A stretch of DNA of 64,000 bases from Streptococcus thermophilus (GTDB lineage Bacteria > Actinomycetota > Actinomycetes > Mycobacteriales > Mycobacteriaceae). The DNA lies in the NCBI GenBank assembly GCA_900618065.1, contig UYIL01000003.1, forward strand, positions 372,001 through 436,000, given 5' to 3'. Positions 43,088-54,609 of the stretch are shown piece by piece (position 1 is the stretch's first letter; each line of letters opens with the position of its first letter). The notes beneath the pieces were generated by a model, which saw only the letters and a list, made by a program, of their open reading frames with translations, searched no databases and was not told where the DNA came from. Made by a program: the position numbers and the translations under genes.

Positions 43088-43485
43088 CAGAAACTTCAAG
43101 ATTGAATTTTAGACTGAGTATGACTTTGCTACTTCCTTCTTACTGGGAGACGTCATCTGACATTCGCCCGACTCACGGGATTCCTTATGTCTTCGCGCCC
43201 TCGGGGTAGAAAGCTGGGCCTCGGATTTGTGCCACCCATCAAAAAATGGCCTCTGCGATGTCGAACAGCACTTCTGGTTAGTCGGATTCCGGGCTCTGAC
43301 TAGCGGGGTTCCCCGGGGTGAGTGAACGCGGAGTTTTTACCTGACCCCCCCGTTTATTGGGGTCAGAGTGCGCGAGTGTTTGGTCGTCGCCATCCTCTTC
43401 GCCCACGTGCTAGGCCGCTGGTTGGAAGATGACATGTGTGCGCAGCGGGGCGAAACCGTGCGTTTCGAAGGTAGCTGAAGGTGGG
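43088..43485. other. Intergenic region with a hairpin after arsR
   Basis: About 400 bases without a gene. CTGACCCC (43341-43348) and GGGGTCAG (43359-43366) form an 8-bp hairpin with a ten-base loop; no T-tract follows, so terminator function is uncertain. GC rises again toward rmlB. Confidence 0.45.
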
Positions 43486-45731
<2,246 letters not shown>

Positions 45732-45743
45732 CGTGGGCTGATT

Positions 45744-47018
45744 CTAACCCTCGAGCAGGTCTTGGCCCCAGTACTCGCCGTCACGCGTCCCGCGTGGGAT
45801 GGCGAACACGGCGGAGCCGATGTGGGTGATCCACTCGTTGAGGCGGTCGGTGTCGTCGAGACGCTTCTGGATCGGATCGAATTGCTTCAAGGGGTTCTTT
45901 TGGAAGCAGATGAACATCTGGCCTGCGTTGGACGTGCCGCGGGAGTCGGGCCCGGGCGGCATGTCGTAGTTGTAGGGGCGGCGGAAAATGCGCTCGGCGG
46001 GATCATCGGAGAAGGCCCTGGCCATGTGCGAGTTCGGGTCGATGACGGGCAAGCCGTACTCGTCGCGGGCCTTGAAGTCGGGTTCGTCGAATTCATCCTT
46101 ACCGGTCAACGGGGCACCGGTGTCCAATGTCCGTCCCACTGCGACTTCGCGGGAGGGGCGGTCGAGGATGTCCCATTCGTCGAGAAGCATGGCAACACGG
46201 CGGACCACCATCGCGGTGCCGCCGTTCAGCCACGCGGGGCCGTCGGAGATCCAGACGATGTCGTCGAAGTCATCGGTAGGCGGGTTGCCTGAGCCGTCGA
46301 GTTGCCCGAAGAGGTTGCGCGGGGTTTCGCCCTGTTCGATCGAGCCGCGGGCATGGAGGAAGCCGTCCTGGATCCACGCGGTATCGACGTAGTTGCGCGC
46401 CGTTTTGGTCATGAACCGTGCCGCGTGCGAGACGGTGAAGCGGTCGTCTGCGCAGATTTGCAGGCAGAGGTCGCCGCCGGACCATTCCTCACGGAGCTCG
46501 TCACGCGAATATTCGGGGAGATCGTCCAGCCACTCCGGTGCATCCAGGTCGAGCTTGTCCAGGAAGCTGCGGCCAAACCCGACCGTGATCGTCAGGTTCG
46601 CGGTGGAGACCATGTTCTCCGGCTCGAGGTCCGCAAGCCCGGCGAGGCCAGAGCACATGCGCCGTGCGTCGTCCGTCCACAGGCGCATCAGGCGCCGCGC
46701 GTCCTCCACGGAGTCCTTGCCGTCCTTGAGGTTGAACGCGATGAGCTTGTTGAAGGCTTGTTCCGGTGTGGCAACACCAGCCTGGTGCTCCCCGTCAAAA
46801 TCAACGCGCGAGTCAGCGAGATACGCGTCGGCTTCTTCGCCCATGCCTTGCCCGGGCCACGCGTCCTGTGGCTTATCGACGCTTCCTTCCCCGTCCCCGT
46901 CATTCGCGCGCGCCGAAGCCCCAGCAGCCACCACTCCAGCAGCCCCGGCAACTCCTGCGCCGTGCAGGAACTGGCGGCGGGTCGGTTGGTTTGTGCGGGG
47001 TCGGGGGTTGTCGGTCAT
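45744..47018 (-). CDS. Tat-exported dye-decolorizing peroxidase (EfeB-like)
   Basis: 424 residues. Twin-arginine signal PTRRQFLHGAGVAGAAGVVAAG. Heme peroxidase motifs: GFGRSF in the N-terminal ferredoxin-like fold, GQLDGSGNPP corresponding to the GXXDG motif with the distal Asp, RRVAML with the distal Arg, and proximal His in DPNSHMARAF. DyP/EfeB enzymes use peroxide or extract iron from heme outside the membrane. The gene lies directly downstream of a copper-chaperone lipoprotein, a pairing known in corynebacteria. Confidence 0.87.
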   Translation of the reverse strand: MTDNPRPRTNQPTRRQFLHGAGVAGAAGVVAAGASARANDGDGEGSVDKPQDAWPGQGMGEEADAYLADSRVDFDGEHQAGVATPEQAFNKLIAFNLKDGKDSVEDARRLMRLWTDDARRMCSGLAGLADLEPENMVSTANLTITVGFGRSFLDKLDLDAPEWLDDLPEYSRDELREEWSGGDLCLQICADDRFTVSHAARFMTKTARNYVDTAWIQDGFLHARGSIEQGETPRNLFGQLDGSGNPPTDDFDDIVWISDGPAWLNGGTAMVVRRVAMLLDEWDILDRPSREVAVGRTLDTGAPLTGKDEFDEPDFKARDEYGLPVIDPNSHMARAFSDDPAERIFRRPYNYDMPPGPDSRGTSNAGQMFICFQKNPLKQFDPIQKRLDDTDRLNEWITHIGSAVFAIPRGTRDGEYWGQDLLEG

Positions 47019-47041
47019 GGTTCCTTCGTAGTTAGCAGCGG

Positions 47042-47668
47042 TTAGTGGCCCTCGTGGTCTCCACCGTAGTTTTCCTCGCCGGAGGGCTGTTCACGCACCG
47101 GGATCTCGATGGACAGGGTGCTGCCGTCGTCGGTGGTGAGCTCGACTTCCAGGGTCTCACCGGCGGGGATCGCGTCTGCATAGTTCATGATCATCAAGTG
47201 GTCGCCGCCGGGGATCAGCTCGTAGGTCTCGCCCGGTGCGACGGTGAAGCCGCCTGGCTTTTCTTGCATGACGCCGTCTACGACTTCGTGGAGCTCTGTC
47301 GAGGCGCCCTCCAGGGACGGCACGGCGAAGGATTCGACGGAGATTTCCTTCTCGGAAGTGTTCTTCAGCGTGCCGAAGCATGCCGTCATATCGGAGTGCT
47401 TCTTGTCCAAGTCGGTGGCGTTCTCCATCGCTGCGTCGTCGTCGGCGGCGGGCTTGGCGCGGCAGTAACCGTCCACAAGCTCGAGGGCTGCGTCAGAAGA
47501 TGCCGCGGATGCCTCGGACGCAGTGTCCGACGTGGCCCCGGATGAAGCTTCAGAAGCGGCCGACGTCGTGTTGCCCGCGTCGATCTCAGTCTCCGTGGTG
47601 TCGCCGCAGCCGGCTAAGCCGAGCGTGCTGGCGCAAAGCACAGCGGTGATGGTGAGAGTCCTCTTCAA
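47042..47668 (-). CDS. PCu(A)C-type copper chaperone lipoprotein
   Basis: 208 residues. Lipobox LGLAGC with the acylated Cys near residue 21, then a Ser/Ala/Glu linker. The chaperone domain contains the copper-binding His/Met spacing: TELHEVVDGVM, later GGDHLMIMNY. The C-terminus is His-rich (GGDHEGH). It probably delivers Cu(I) at the outer face of the membrane. 23 bases separate it from the DyP peroxidase. Confidence 0.82.
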   Translation of the reverse strand: MKRTLTITAVLCASTLGLAGCGDTTETEIDAGNTTSAASEASSGATSDTASEASAASSDAALELVDGYCRAKPAADDDAAMENATDLDKKHSDMTACFGTLKNTSEKEISVESFAVPSLEGASTELHEVVDGVMQEKPGGFTVAPGETYELIPGGDHLMIMNYADAIPAGETLEVELTTDDGSTLSIEIPVREQPSGEENYGGDHEGH

Positions 47669-47708
47669 GATGGTGTCCTTTCTTCCAGAACAACAGTTCC
47701 TTTAGACA

Positions 47709-49697
47709 TCAGTCGGAAGTTTGATCCGAAGAGTTCCCGATCTGATTCTCCAGCCAGGTGTAGATGAGCGATTCAACGCGGGCCACCTGCTCGTTGTCGG
47801 CGGCACCTGCGTGGCCGCCCGCGGTGTTCTCGAAGTAGTCCACGAGCTGGCCGGCTTGTGCCAATGCGAGGGCGAAGGTGCGGGCGTGCGCGGGGTGCAC
47901 GCGGTCGTCGCGGGTGGAGGTGGTCACTAGTGCTGGGGGATAGGTAGGGTAATCGGCCACGTTGTGCAGCGGCGACCAACTCTCGATGGCGGCGCGTTCC
48001 TCCGGCACGTCGGGGTCGCCGTACTCGGCCATCCAGGACGCGCCTGCTGACAGCGTGTGGTAGCGCAACATGTCCGTCAGAGGCACCTGGATCACGGCCG
48101 CACCGAACAGGTCCGGGTACTGCACCAGCGCACCGGAGGTGAGCAGCCCGCCGTTGGAGCCGCCACGGATCGCCAGCTGCCCCGGCGTGGAATAGCCGCG
48201 GGCGACAACGTCCTCGAGCACTGCACGGTGGTCTTCCCACACCTTGTGCCGGTTGGTCTTGACCACCTGCGAATGCCACTGCGGCCCGAACTCGCCGCCG
48301 CCGCGCAGGTTGGGCTGGACGTAGTAGTAGCCCTTCTCCAGCCAGGAGATGCCGCGCACGGCGGAGTACCCCGGCGTGAGCGAGACCTCGAAGCCGCCGT
48401 AACCGCCGACCAGCGTCGGCTGGGCACTCGGCTCACCAGCAGTAAACCGGCCGGTGATGAAGTAAGGGATCTTCGTCCCGTCGGCGGAGGTGGCCCAGTG
48501 TTGGCGGGTCTCCAGGCCAGAAGCGTCGAAAACGGCAGGTGCCTGGCGCACCACCTCGCCGTCGCGGAGCAGCGTGGAGGGCGTGGTGAAAGACGACACG
48601 TTAATCCAGGTTTCGTCGCCATCGAGCGGGCTCGTCCCCACGACTGATGCCGTCGCGGCACCCGGGAGTTCGACTTCGGAACGCTCCCACGTGCCCAGCT
48701 CAAAGCGGACAATGCGCGTGACCACGTCATCCAGCACAGTCACCAACAGGGATGTCGCGGTGATGGAGAGGTCTTCGATGGGCAAGTCGTCGATAAGCGT
48801 GCGCATGTCGCGCTCACCCGCGAGGAAGCGGTCAAGCTCGATGACTGCGAGCGCGCCTGCGGGCACTCCGGCGAACTCGGTGCGGGGAAGGAGGAACAGC
48901 CATTGCTTGTGGGGGACGACGATGCAGTCCTCGGGGGCATCGATCAGGGTGTCACCAATGAACGTTTTCGCAGCGTAGAAGTCCAAGGCGCGCTCAAAAA
49001 TCACGCGCTCGTAGCCCGGGGTGTGGTCCACGTGCGCACCGACAGCGACATCGCTACGCTCGCCGCGGAACACCACTGGGGCGTCCTCGATGGCGGTACC
49101 GCGGGACCATGTGCGCACTTGGGCAGGGTAGCCGGACTGCGTGACCGACTCGGTTCCAAGATCTGTGCCCACCATCAGCGTGTCGCGGTCCAGCCAGCTC
49201 ACGTCGGATTTCGCTTCCGGGAGCGTGAAGCCATCGTCGACGAACGATAGTGATTCAACGTCGAATTCACGCACCACGACCGCATCCGCGCCGCCGCGGG
49301 AGAGCCGGATCAGTGCACGGTCGTTCGCGATGGGCCTGACCACAGCACCTTTCCACACCCAGTCTTCGCCTTCATCGCGCGCGAGCTTATCGACGTCTAC
49401 CATCACCTCCCATTCATCCCGCCCCCCGAGATAACCGCCAGTGGTTGTACGGCGCCACACACCTCGCGGGTGTTCGCGGTCCCGCCAGAAGTTGTACAGG
49501 TACTCCCCGCGCCGGGTGACGTACGGGATCTTGTCGTCGGTGTCCAAAGCGTCGCGGATCTGGGCCGCGAGGTGGCCGTCGGCATGGTGCGCCTCGGTTT
49601 GGGACGACCACGCATCCGCCCACGCCAGAGCTTTCTCGCCTGTGATGTGGTCCAGTTCAGCTGGGTCAATAGACAGATCGGGGGCGTTAGAGGTCAT
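47709..49697 (-). CDS. Prolyl oligopeptidase family serine peptidase (S9)
   Basis: 662 residues from the ATG at 49697 (MTSNAPDLSIDPAEL). N-terminal beta-propeller region to about 400, then a catalytic alpha/beta-hydrolase domain: nucleophile Ser in IRGGSNGGLL, Asp in STRDDRVHP and His in TAGGHAGA. No signal peptide, so cytoplasmic. Such enzymes cut after Pro in short peptides. Only about 40 bases separate it from the copper-chaperone gene downstream. Confidence 0.88.
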   Translation of the reverse strand: MTSNAPDLSIDPAELDHITGEKALAWADAWSSQTEAHHADGHLAAQIRDALDTDDKIPYVTRRGEYLYNFWRDREHPRGVWRRTTTGGYLGGRDEWEVMVDVDKLARDEGEDWVWKGAVVRPIANDRALIRLSRGGADAVVVREFDVESLSFVDDGFTLPEAKSDVSWLDRDTLMVGTDLGTESVTQSGYPAQVRTWSRGTAIEDAPVVFRGERSDVAVGAHVDHTPGYERVIFERALDFYAAKTFIGDTLIDAPEDCIVVPHKQWLFLLPRTEFAGVPAGALAVIELDRFLAGERDMRTLIDDLPIEDLSITATSLLVTVLDDVVTRIVRFELGTWERSEVELPGAATASVVGTSPLDGDETWINVSSFTTPSTLLRDGEVVRQAPAVFDASGLETRQHWATSADGTKIPYFITGRFTAGEPSAQPTLVGGYGGFEVSLTPGYSAVRGISWLEKGYYYVQPNLRGGGEFGPQWHSQVVKTNRHKVWEDHRAVLEDVVARGYSTPGQLAIRGGSNGGLLTSGALVQYPDLFGAAVIQVPLTDMLRYHTLSAGASWMAEYGDPDVPEERAAIESWSPLHNVADYPTYPPALVTTSTRDDRVHPAHARTFALALAQAGQLVDYFENTAGGHAGAADNEQVARVESLIYTWLENQIGNSSDQTSD

Positions 49698-49741
49698 ACA
49701 GACAACCCTAACGCCCCCGGGGGCATGCACCGCATGGCGGG

Positions 49742-50884
49742 TTACATGCCAAATGCCGGCTTAATGGTCTTGTACCAGGAGTTCTCCAGGTCCTTGCGCC
49801 AGTCCGGCCAGGAGTGGGTGCCCACGTTGCGGAACTCGTAGTGGGCCGGGATGTTCAGGCTGTTCAGCTTTGCCTTCAGGTCATGGTTGCAGGTGTTGAT
49901 GGCGGCTTCAATCACACCGCCCTCAACCTGGAGCACCATCGCGCCGGCATATGCCGCCGGGACCTCAGCACCGTTGCCGACCAGGGTGGACACCATATCA
50001 TTCTCCGACGCCAGGCCCGTGGCTGTGGAGACGTAGAGCTTAGTGCCGCGCAGCTTGTTGGCGTTCACCAGTGCGTCGTTGGCGCGGTTGTACGGGCCGC
50101 CCATCGGGCCCCACATCTGCTCCGGGGTGACGGTCTTGTAGTTCGCGGCTGCACCGGCACCGCGGTTGACAGTCAAGCGGGCGAAGTTGTAGCCAGCCGG
50201 GCTCGAGGTGGAAGCGCAGCCGGAGAAGGAGGCGGCGGCATCGTAGAAACCGGGGACCTTTGTCGGCAGAACCAGTGCGGAGGTGCCGGACATGGAGAAG
50301 CCGACAACGGCGCGGCGGCTGTCAGCGCCCAGACGCTTTTCGATCGGCCCCGGCAGCTCCTTTGTCAAGAAGGTCTCCCACTTTTGCGGGCCGCGGAAGT
50401 ATGTGGCGTTCGGGGTGTTCAGCCAGTCGGTGTAGTAGGAAAACGCGCCCTCCATCGGGATGACCACGTTGACGCCCTTGTCGGCGTAGAACTTCTGGGT
50501 TTCAGCGTAGGTCAGCCAGTCATTGTTCTGCTCCGCACCGCCGGCGCCGTTGAGCAGGTAGATCGTCGGGGCGTTCTTGACCAGCTGGCCTTGAGCGTTG
50601 CGCGCCGGGATGACGGCGACCGGGATGTCGCGGCCCATGGACGGGGAGTGAACCCAGAAAGCCCAGACCTTGTTGTGGTCAACTTCGTGGACCCACTTCG
50701 CAGTCTCACCGGTGCTGATCGCTGTCGGAGCGGGGTTGGCATTCCAGTTTTTAACCACGCCCACGGGGCTCTGGCCGGCTGCCTGGGCTGCCGAAACCGG
50801 AGCTGCCTGAGCGATGTCCGGGGTAGCGCCGAGTGCAATCGAGGTTGCGGCCGCAACTGCGAGGACCGAGCGGAGGAGCTTCAT
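49742..50884 (-). CDS. Corynomycolyltransferase (antigen 85 family)
   Basis: 380 residues with signal peptide (AVAAATSIALGATPDIAQA). Antigen-85-like fold: [25 protein letters not shown], nucleophile in VGFSMSGTSAL, acid region near VEGGVIEAAINTC and His in THSWPDW. It transfers mycolic acids between trehalose monomycolate and arabinogalactan, trehalose or small proteins in the mycomembrane. A second mycolyltransferase lies 500 bases upstream with a small ORF between. Which C. glutamicum Cmt it equals cannot be decided here. Confidence 0.9.
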   Translation of the reverse strand: MKLLRSVLAVAAATSIALGATPDIAQAAPVSAAQAAGQSPVGVVKNWNANPAPTAISTGETAKWVHEVDHNKVWAFWVHSPSMGRDIPVAVIPARNAQGQLVKNAPTIYLLNGAGGAEQNNDWLTYAETQKFYADKGVNVVIPMEGAFSYYTDWLNTPNATYFRGPQKWETFLTKELPGPIEKRLGADSRRAVVGFSMSGTSALVLPTKVPGFYDAAASFSGCASTSSPAGYNFARLTVNRGAGAAANYKTVTPEQMWGPMGGPYNRANDALVNANKLRGTKLYVSTATGLASENDMVSTLVGNGAEVPAAYAGAMVLQVEGGVIEAAINTCNHDLKAKLNSLNIPAHYEFRNVGTHSWPDWRKDLENSWYKTIKPAFGM

Positions 50885-51024
50885 GGGCGTTTCCTTACTA
50901 GTGTTCCGTAGGCTTCAACCTTGATATTCGCTTGAAGCGCCATGGTTGTTACCGGGGTATACAATCAAACCGCACTTGACTCTAACCGTGGGTGGGCAGC
51001 ACCACAAGTGCGCGGATGTTACTG

Positions 51025-51052
51025 TTGTGACTCAAGTTAAGCATGTTAAAGT
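51025..51052 (+). promoter_or_regulatory. Candidate promoter of the 39-codon gene
   Basis: TTGTGA (51025-51030) and TAAAGT (51047-51052), 16 bases apart, predict a start near 51059 and a leader of about 80 bases. One copy of the CTTATCGACG repeat covers 51054-51063, right at the predicted start. Confidence 0.4.
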
Positions 51053-51137
51053 GCTTATCGACGTAACATCACCACCCAAACCCCCGACTAAATTTCTAGA
51101 GTCATCCGCATAAGCGCTCACTGAAAGGACGCGAACC

Positions 51138-51257
51138 ATGAACGCACTCAACCCGATCGAGCAGGCCCAGTTGGCCATCAACCAGTTCCTCGGCGGCCTG
51201 ATCCACGAGGCCTCCTCCACTTCTTCCACGATCGCCCTCGGCCTAGGAATGTTTTAA
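51138..51257 (+). CDS. Small 39-aa protein between two mycolyltransferase genes
   Basis: ATG at 51138 with GAAAGGACGC eight bases upstream, TAA at 51257. The product starts MNALNPIEQAQLAINQF, has a Ser/Thr cluster (EASSTSSTIA) and a hydrophobic end (LGLGMF). There is no signal peptide. It is oriented against both neighbours, has its own promoter-like sequence and a 17-bp terminator. Size, lack of signal and Ser residues recall the O-mycoloylated porin peptides PorA/PorH of corynebacteria, though I see no residue-level homology. Candidate mycomembrane peptide. Confidence 0.55.
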   Translation: MNALNPIEQAQLAINQFLGGLIHEASSTSSTIALGLGMF

Positions 51258-51301
51258 GGCAGGGGTTCGCTTCCGCACCCAGCACACTAGAACGCGCAAA
51301 G

Positions 51302-51340
51302 AAAGGGAGATACCTACAACAGCTGTAGGTATCTCCCTTT
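51302..51340. terminator. Very strong bidirectional terminator
   Basis: Perfect 17-bp stem (arms 51302-51318 and 51324-51340, AAAGGGAGATACC... paired with ...GGTATCTCCCTTT) with a five-base loop and T-tract after it. It serves the 39-codon gene and the mycolyltransferase gene converging from 52857. Confidence 0.9.
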
Positions 51341-51381
51341 TATTGTGCGTGGTCCCGGTCAGAACCACGCGCATGGCCGTT

Positions 51382-52857
51382 CTAGCTAGACCGCTCCGCG
51401 TTCCAAGAATTCGACTCCGGCAAAGACTCATCGGCGACGAAGCCCTCACCGAGTAGCCTCGGGCCGATCACGGTGTTCCAGGAGCGGCGCATGTCGTCCT
51501 CCCACACCGGCCAGGAGTGAGTACCGGCGTTCTTGAACTCGTAGTGGGCCGGGATGTTCAGGCTGTTCAGTTTCGCACGAAGGTCGTGGGTGCAGGCGTT
51601 GGTCGCGCCCTCGATCACACCGCCCTCAACGAGGGTGGTAGCGGAGCCGGAAATTGCATTAGCAGGGCTTTGGCCGCGCACCCCGGTGCGGTAGCCGAAC
51701 ATGTCTTCCGCCGCACCCAGACCGGATGCGTTGGAGATGTAGAGCGCAGTGCCTTCCAGCTTGTCGGCGTTGACAAGCGCATCGTTGTAACGGTTGTACG
51801 GGCTGCCCATCGGACCCCACGCGTGAGCCGGGGTGATGGTGGAGTAGCTCGGGTTCGACGCCGCCCGGTTCACCGTCAGGCCAGCGAACGCCCACGGCAG
51901 CGGAGTCGAGGTGGCTGCGCAACCGGAGAAGGAACCAACGGCATCGAACTCGCCGGGGTAGTGCTCAGCGAGTAGCAGGGAAGAGGTGGCCGACATGGAC
52001 ATGCCCACCACGGCGCGCTGCTCGTTAGCGCCCAAGTACTCCTCCACGGCCGGGATCATTTCGCGGCCCAGGAACGTCGTCCACTTCTGCGGACCCTTGA
52101 AGTAGGGGGACTTCTCCTTGAGGTAATCACCCTCCGCGAGCCAGTCGACATAGTAGGAGAACGCGCCCTCCATCGGAATGACCACGTTCACCCCCTTGTT
52201 CTCGAAGAAGATGTCAGCGCCGCCGCTGGTAATCCAGTCAGCGTTCTGCTCCGAACCGCCCGCGCCGTTGAGCATGTAGAGAGTCGGCGCATCCTCGACG
52301 AGGGTCCCGTTTTCATCGCGCGCCGGGATGATGGCCACCGGGATGTCGCGGCCCATCGACGCAGATTTCACGTTCCACGCCTCGACGATCGGCGCTGCGT
52401 CCTTGACCCAGTCAGTTCCATTGCGGCGCTGCTTGGTGGTCTTGAACCACCACTGGTCTTCGTTACCGCCACCGGACACCCTCTTCGGGGCTTCCGTCAG
52501 CTGGGTCATCTTTGCCAAGACGGGTGTCTGGTCGGCGTGGTTAGGGGTCGTCTCGGACTCCCGTTTCACGTCATCGTCAACCTGGTCAGCACCGGCTCCG
52601 GGCTTGGGAAGCTCAGGTGCCGGGTCCAGCTCTGTCCCGCCCTCAGCGGCGTCTTCCTTTGCTGCAGGTTTCTCGGCTTCTGCACCGGAGTCGGCTGCTG
52701 CTTTCGGGTTGGGTTCGGGGGCGGGGTGCTCGGTGCCGTCGGCAAGCGGTGTGACAGCGGTTTGCTCGTCGGCCGGAGCCGAGTGGACCATGGACAGGGA
52801 GCCAGCGGCGATAGCGAGCGCGGCGGCGGAAGCGAGGGCGGGGCGAGAGAGCTTCAT
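51382..52857 (-). CDS. Corynomycolyltransferase with long acidic linker
   Basis: 491 residues. Signal peptide ([21 protein letters not shown]), then about 100 residues rich in Ala, Glu, Pro and Asp ([19 protein letters not shown]) before the antigen-85 domain. Catalytic Ser in [11 protein letters not shown], substrate loop [11 protein letters not shown] and His in THSWPVW. The domain closely resembles the neighbouring 380-residue enzyme, so the two look like a tandem duplication. The linker could span the peptidoglycan-arabinogalactan layer. Divergent from lpd. Confidence 0.9.
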   Translation of the reverse strand: MKLSRPALASAAALAIAAGSLSMVHSAPADEQTAVTPLADGTEHPAPEPNPKAAADSGAEAEKPAAKEDAAEGGTELDPAPELPKPGAGADQVDDDVKRESETTPNHADQTPVLAKMTQLTEAPKRVSGGGNEDQWWFKTTKQRRNGTDWVKDAAPIVEAWNVKSASMGRDIPVAIIPARDENGTLVEDAPTLYMLNGAGGSEQNADWITSGGADIFFENKGVNVVIPMEGAFSYYVDWLAEGDYLKEKSPYFKGPQKWTTFLGREMIPAVEEYLGANEQRAVVGMSMSATSSLLLAEHYPGEFDAVGSFSGCAATSTPLPWAFAGLTVNRAASNPSYSTITPAHAWGPMGSPYNRYNDALVNADKLEGTALYISNASGLGAAEDMFGYRTGVRGQSPANAISGSATTLVEGGVIEGATNACTHDLRAKLNSLNIPAHYEFKNAGTHSWPVWEDDMRRSWNTVIGPRLLGEGFVADESLPESNSWNAERSS

Positions 52858-52950
52858 GAGAGATCATCATGCCAAACTCGTCGGCCACTTTGAAGTGGGA
52901 ACTGAAACCGCCCCCGAAAATGCGTGCAAGCAGGATCCAGCGAACAAACG

Positions 52951-52956
52951 TATCCT
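52951..52956 (+). promoter_or_regulatory. -10 element of lpd, possible leaderless transcript
   Basis: TATCCT ends seven bases before the GTG start of lpd at 52964, and no clear ribosome-binding site intervenes, so transcription may begin at or just before the start codon. Confidence 0.35.
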
Positions 52957-52963
52957 AGGGAAC

Positions 52964-54376
52964 GTGGCTAATGAACATTATGACGTTGTAGTAATCGGCG
53001 CGGGCCCTGGTGGCTACGTCGCCGCGATCCGTGCGGCTCAGCTGGGACAGAAGGTTGCCGTCGTTGAGAAGCAGTACTGGGGCGGTGTCTGCCTGAACGT
53101 AGGCTGTATCCCGTCGAAGTCGCTGATCAAGAACGCTGAAGTGGCGCACATCTTCAACCATGAGGCGAAGACCTTCGGCATCAAGGGCGACGTCTCCTTC
53201 GACTACGGTGACGCGCACCAGCGTTCCCGCAAGGTCTCCGAGAAGATCGTCGGTGGTGTCCACTACCTGATGAAGAAGAACAAGATCACCGAAATCAACG
53301 GTGTCGGTTCTTTCAAGGACGCCAAGACCATCGAGATCACCGAGGGAGATGACCAGGGCAAGGAGATCTCCTTCGACAACTGCATCATCGCCACCGGCTC
53401 CATTGTGAAGACGCTGCCGGGCATCGAGCTGTCCGACAACGTTGTCTCTTACGAGGAGCAGATCCTCAACCCGGAGGCTCCGCGCAAGATGGTCATCGTC
53501 GGTGCTGGTGCCATCGGCATGGAATTCGCCTACGTGCTGTCCAACTACGGCGTGGATGTCACCGTCGTCGAGTTCATGGACCGTGTCCTGCCGAACGAGG
53601 ACAAGGACGTGTCCAAGGAGATCGCCAAGGCGTACAAGAAGCTCGGCGTGAAGCTGCTGACCGGCCACGCCACCACGGAGGTCCGCGACAACGGCGATTC
53701 GGTCGAGGTGGACATCAAGAAGAAGGACTCCGACGACGTGGAGACCCTCACCGTCGACCGCGTCATGGTGGCCGTGGGCTTCCAGCCGCGCGTCGAGGGC
53801 TTCGGCTTGGACAACACCGGTGTCAAGCTCACTGAGCGTGGGGCCATTGAGGTTGATGAGCGCATGCGCACCAGCGTCGAGGGCATCTACGCCATCGGCG
53901 ACGTGACCGCGAAGCTCCAGCTCGCCCACGTTGCTGAGGCTCAGGGCATTGTCGCGGCGGAGACCATCGCCGGCGCGGAGACCATGGAGCTCGGCGACTA
54001 CCAGATGATGCCGCGCGCAACTTTCTGCAACCCGCAGGTCGCTTCCATGGGGTACACCGAGGAGCAGGCGAAGGAAAAGTTCTCCGACCGCGACATCAAG
54101 GTGGCAACCTTCCCGTTCTCCGCAAACGGCAAGGCGCTGGGCTTGGCGGAGTCCACCGGCTTTGGCAAGCTCGTCGTCGACGGCGAGTACGGCGAGATCC
54201 TCGGCTGCCACCTCGTCGGCGCTAACGTTTCCGAGCTGCTGCCGGAGGTCAACTTGGCTCAACGCTTCGACCTTACCGCTGGTGAGATCGCGCGTAACGT
54301 GCACATCCACCCGACGCTCTCCGAGGTCCTCAAGGAGATCGCCCACGGTGTTGAAGGCCATATGATCAACCTCTAG
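52964..54376 (+). CDS. lpd: Dihydrolipoamide dehydrogenase (E3)
   Basis: 470 residues from GTG at 52964; the upstream continuation of the frame runs through the divergent mycolyltransferase and is rejected. FAD motif [20 protein letters not shown], redox disulfide in [16 protein letters not shown] motif [16 protein letters not shown]-binding GIYAIGDV and catalytic His-Glu in HIHPTLSEV. The sequence is close to C. glutamicum Lpd. It reoxidises lipoamide in the pyruvate and 2-oxoglutarate dehydrogenase complexes. Confidence 0.95.
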   Translation: MANEHYDVVVIGAGPGGYVAAIRAAQLGQKVAVVEKQYWGGVCLNVGCIPSKSLIKNAEVAHIFNHEAKTFGIKGDVSFDYGDAHQRSRKVSEKIVGGVHYLMKKNKITEINGVGSFKDAKTIEITEGDDQGKEISFDNCIIATGSIVKTLPGIELSDNVVSYEEQILNPEAPRKMVIVGAGAIGMEFAYVLSNYGVDVTVVEFMDRVLPNEDKDVSKEIAKAYKKLGVKLLTGHATTEVRDNGDSVEVDIKKKDSDDVETLTVDRVMVAVGFQPRVEGFGLDNTGVKLTERGAIEVDERMRTSVEGIYAIGDVTAKLQLAHVAEAQGIVAAETIAGAETMELGDYQMMPRATFCNPQVASMGYTEEQAKEKFSDRDIKVATFPFSANGKALGLAESTGFGKLVVDGEYGEILGCHLVGANVSELLPEVNLAQRFDLTAGEIARNVHIHPTLSEVLKEIAHGVEGHMINL

Positions 54377-54389
54377 ATCCCGTAGCCTT

Positions 54390-54419
54390 AAGCGCCCCGG
54401 TCTTGTGCCCGGGGCGCTT
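54390..54419 (+). terminator. Terminator after lpd
   Basis: AAGCGCCCCGG and CCGGGGCGCTT form an 11-bp perfect stem with an eight-base loop and are followed by TTTT (54418-54421). Confidence 0.88.
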
Positions 54420-54609
54420 TTCGACGTTGAAGCCACCCCGACTCCACCCCGAATCCTTCAGATTCATCCTGGCAGGGTTGGTTCACCGAGGACAGATGCG
54501 CGGTCGGATGCATTCGTCTGTACAGTAACGGTGTCAACACGCTTCGAAGGGCGAAACTGAAGATTGCCCTTCAAACAAACGGAGCCTGCTGAAGGCTAAG
54601 GAGGCAGTC

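Noticed and set aside
49712..49723. GCCCCCGGGGGC palindrome as a terminator
   Set aside because: Perfect 12-base palindrome but it has no loop and no T-tract; it may just be a GC-rich spacer.
52955..54436. 493-codon minus-strand frame opposite lpd
   Set aside because: Shadow of lpd; same reasoning and no start signals.
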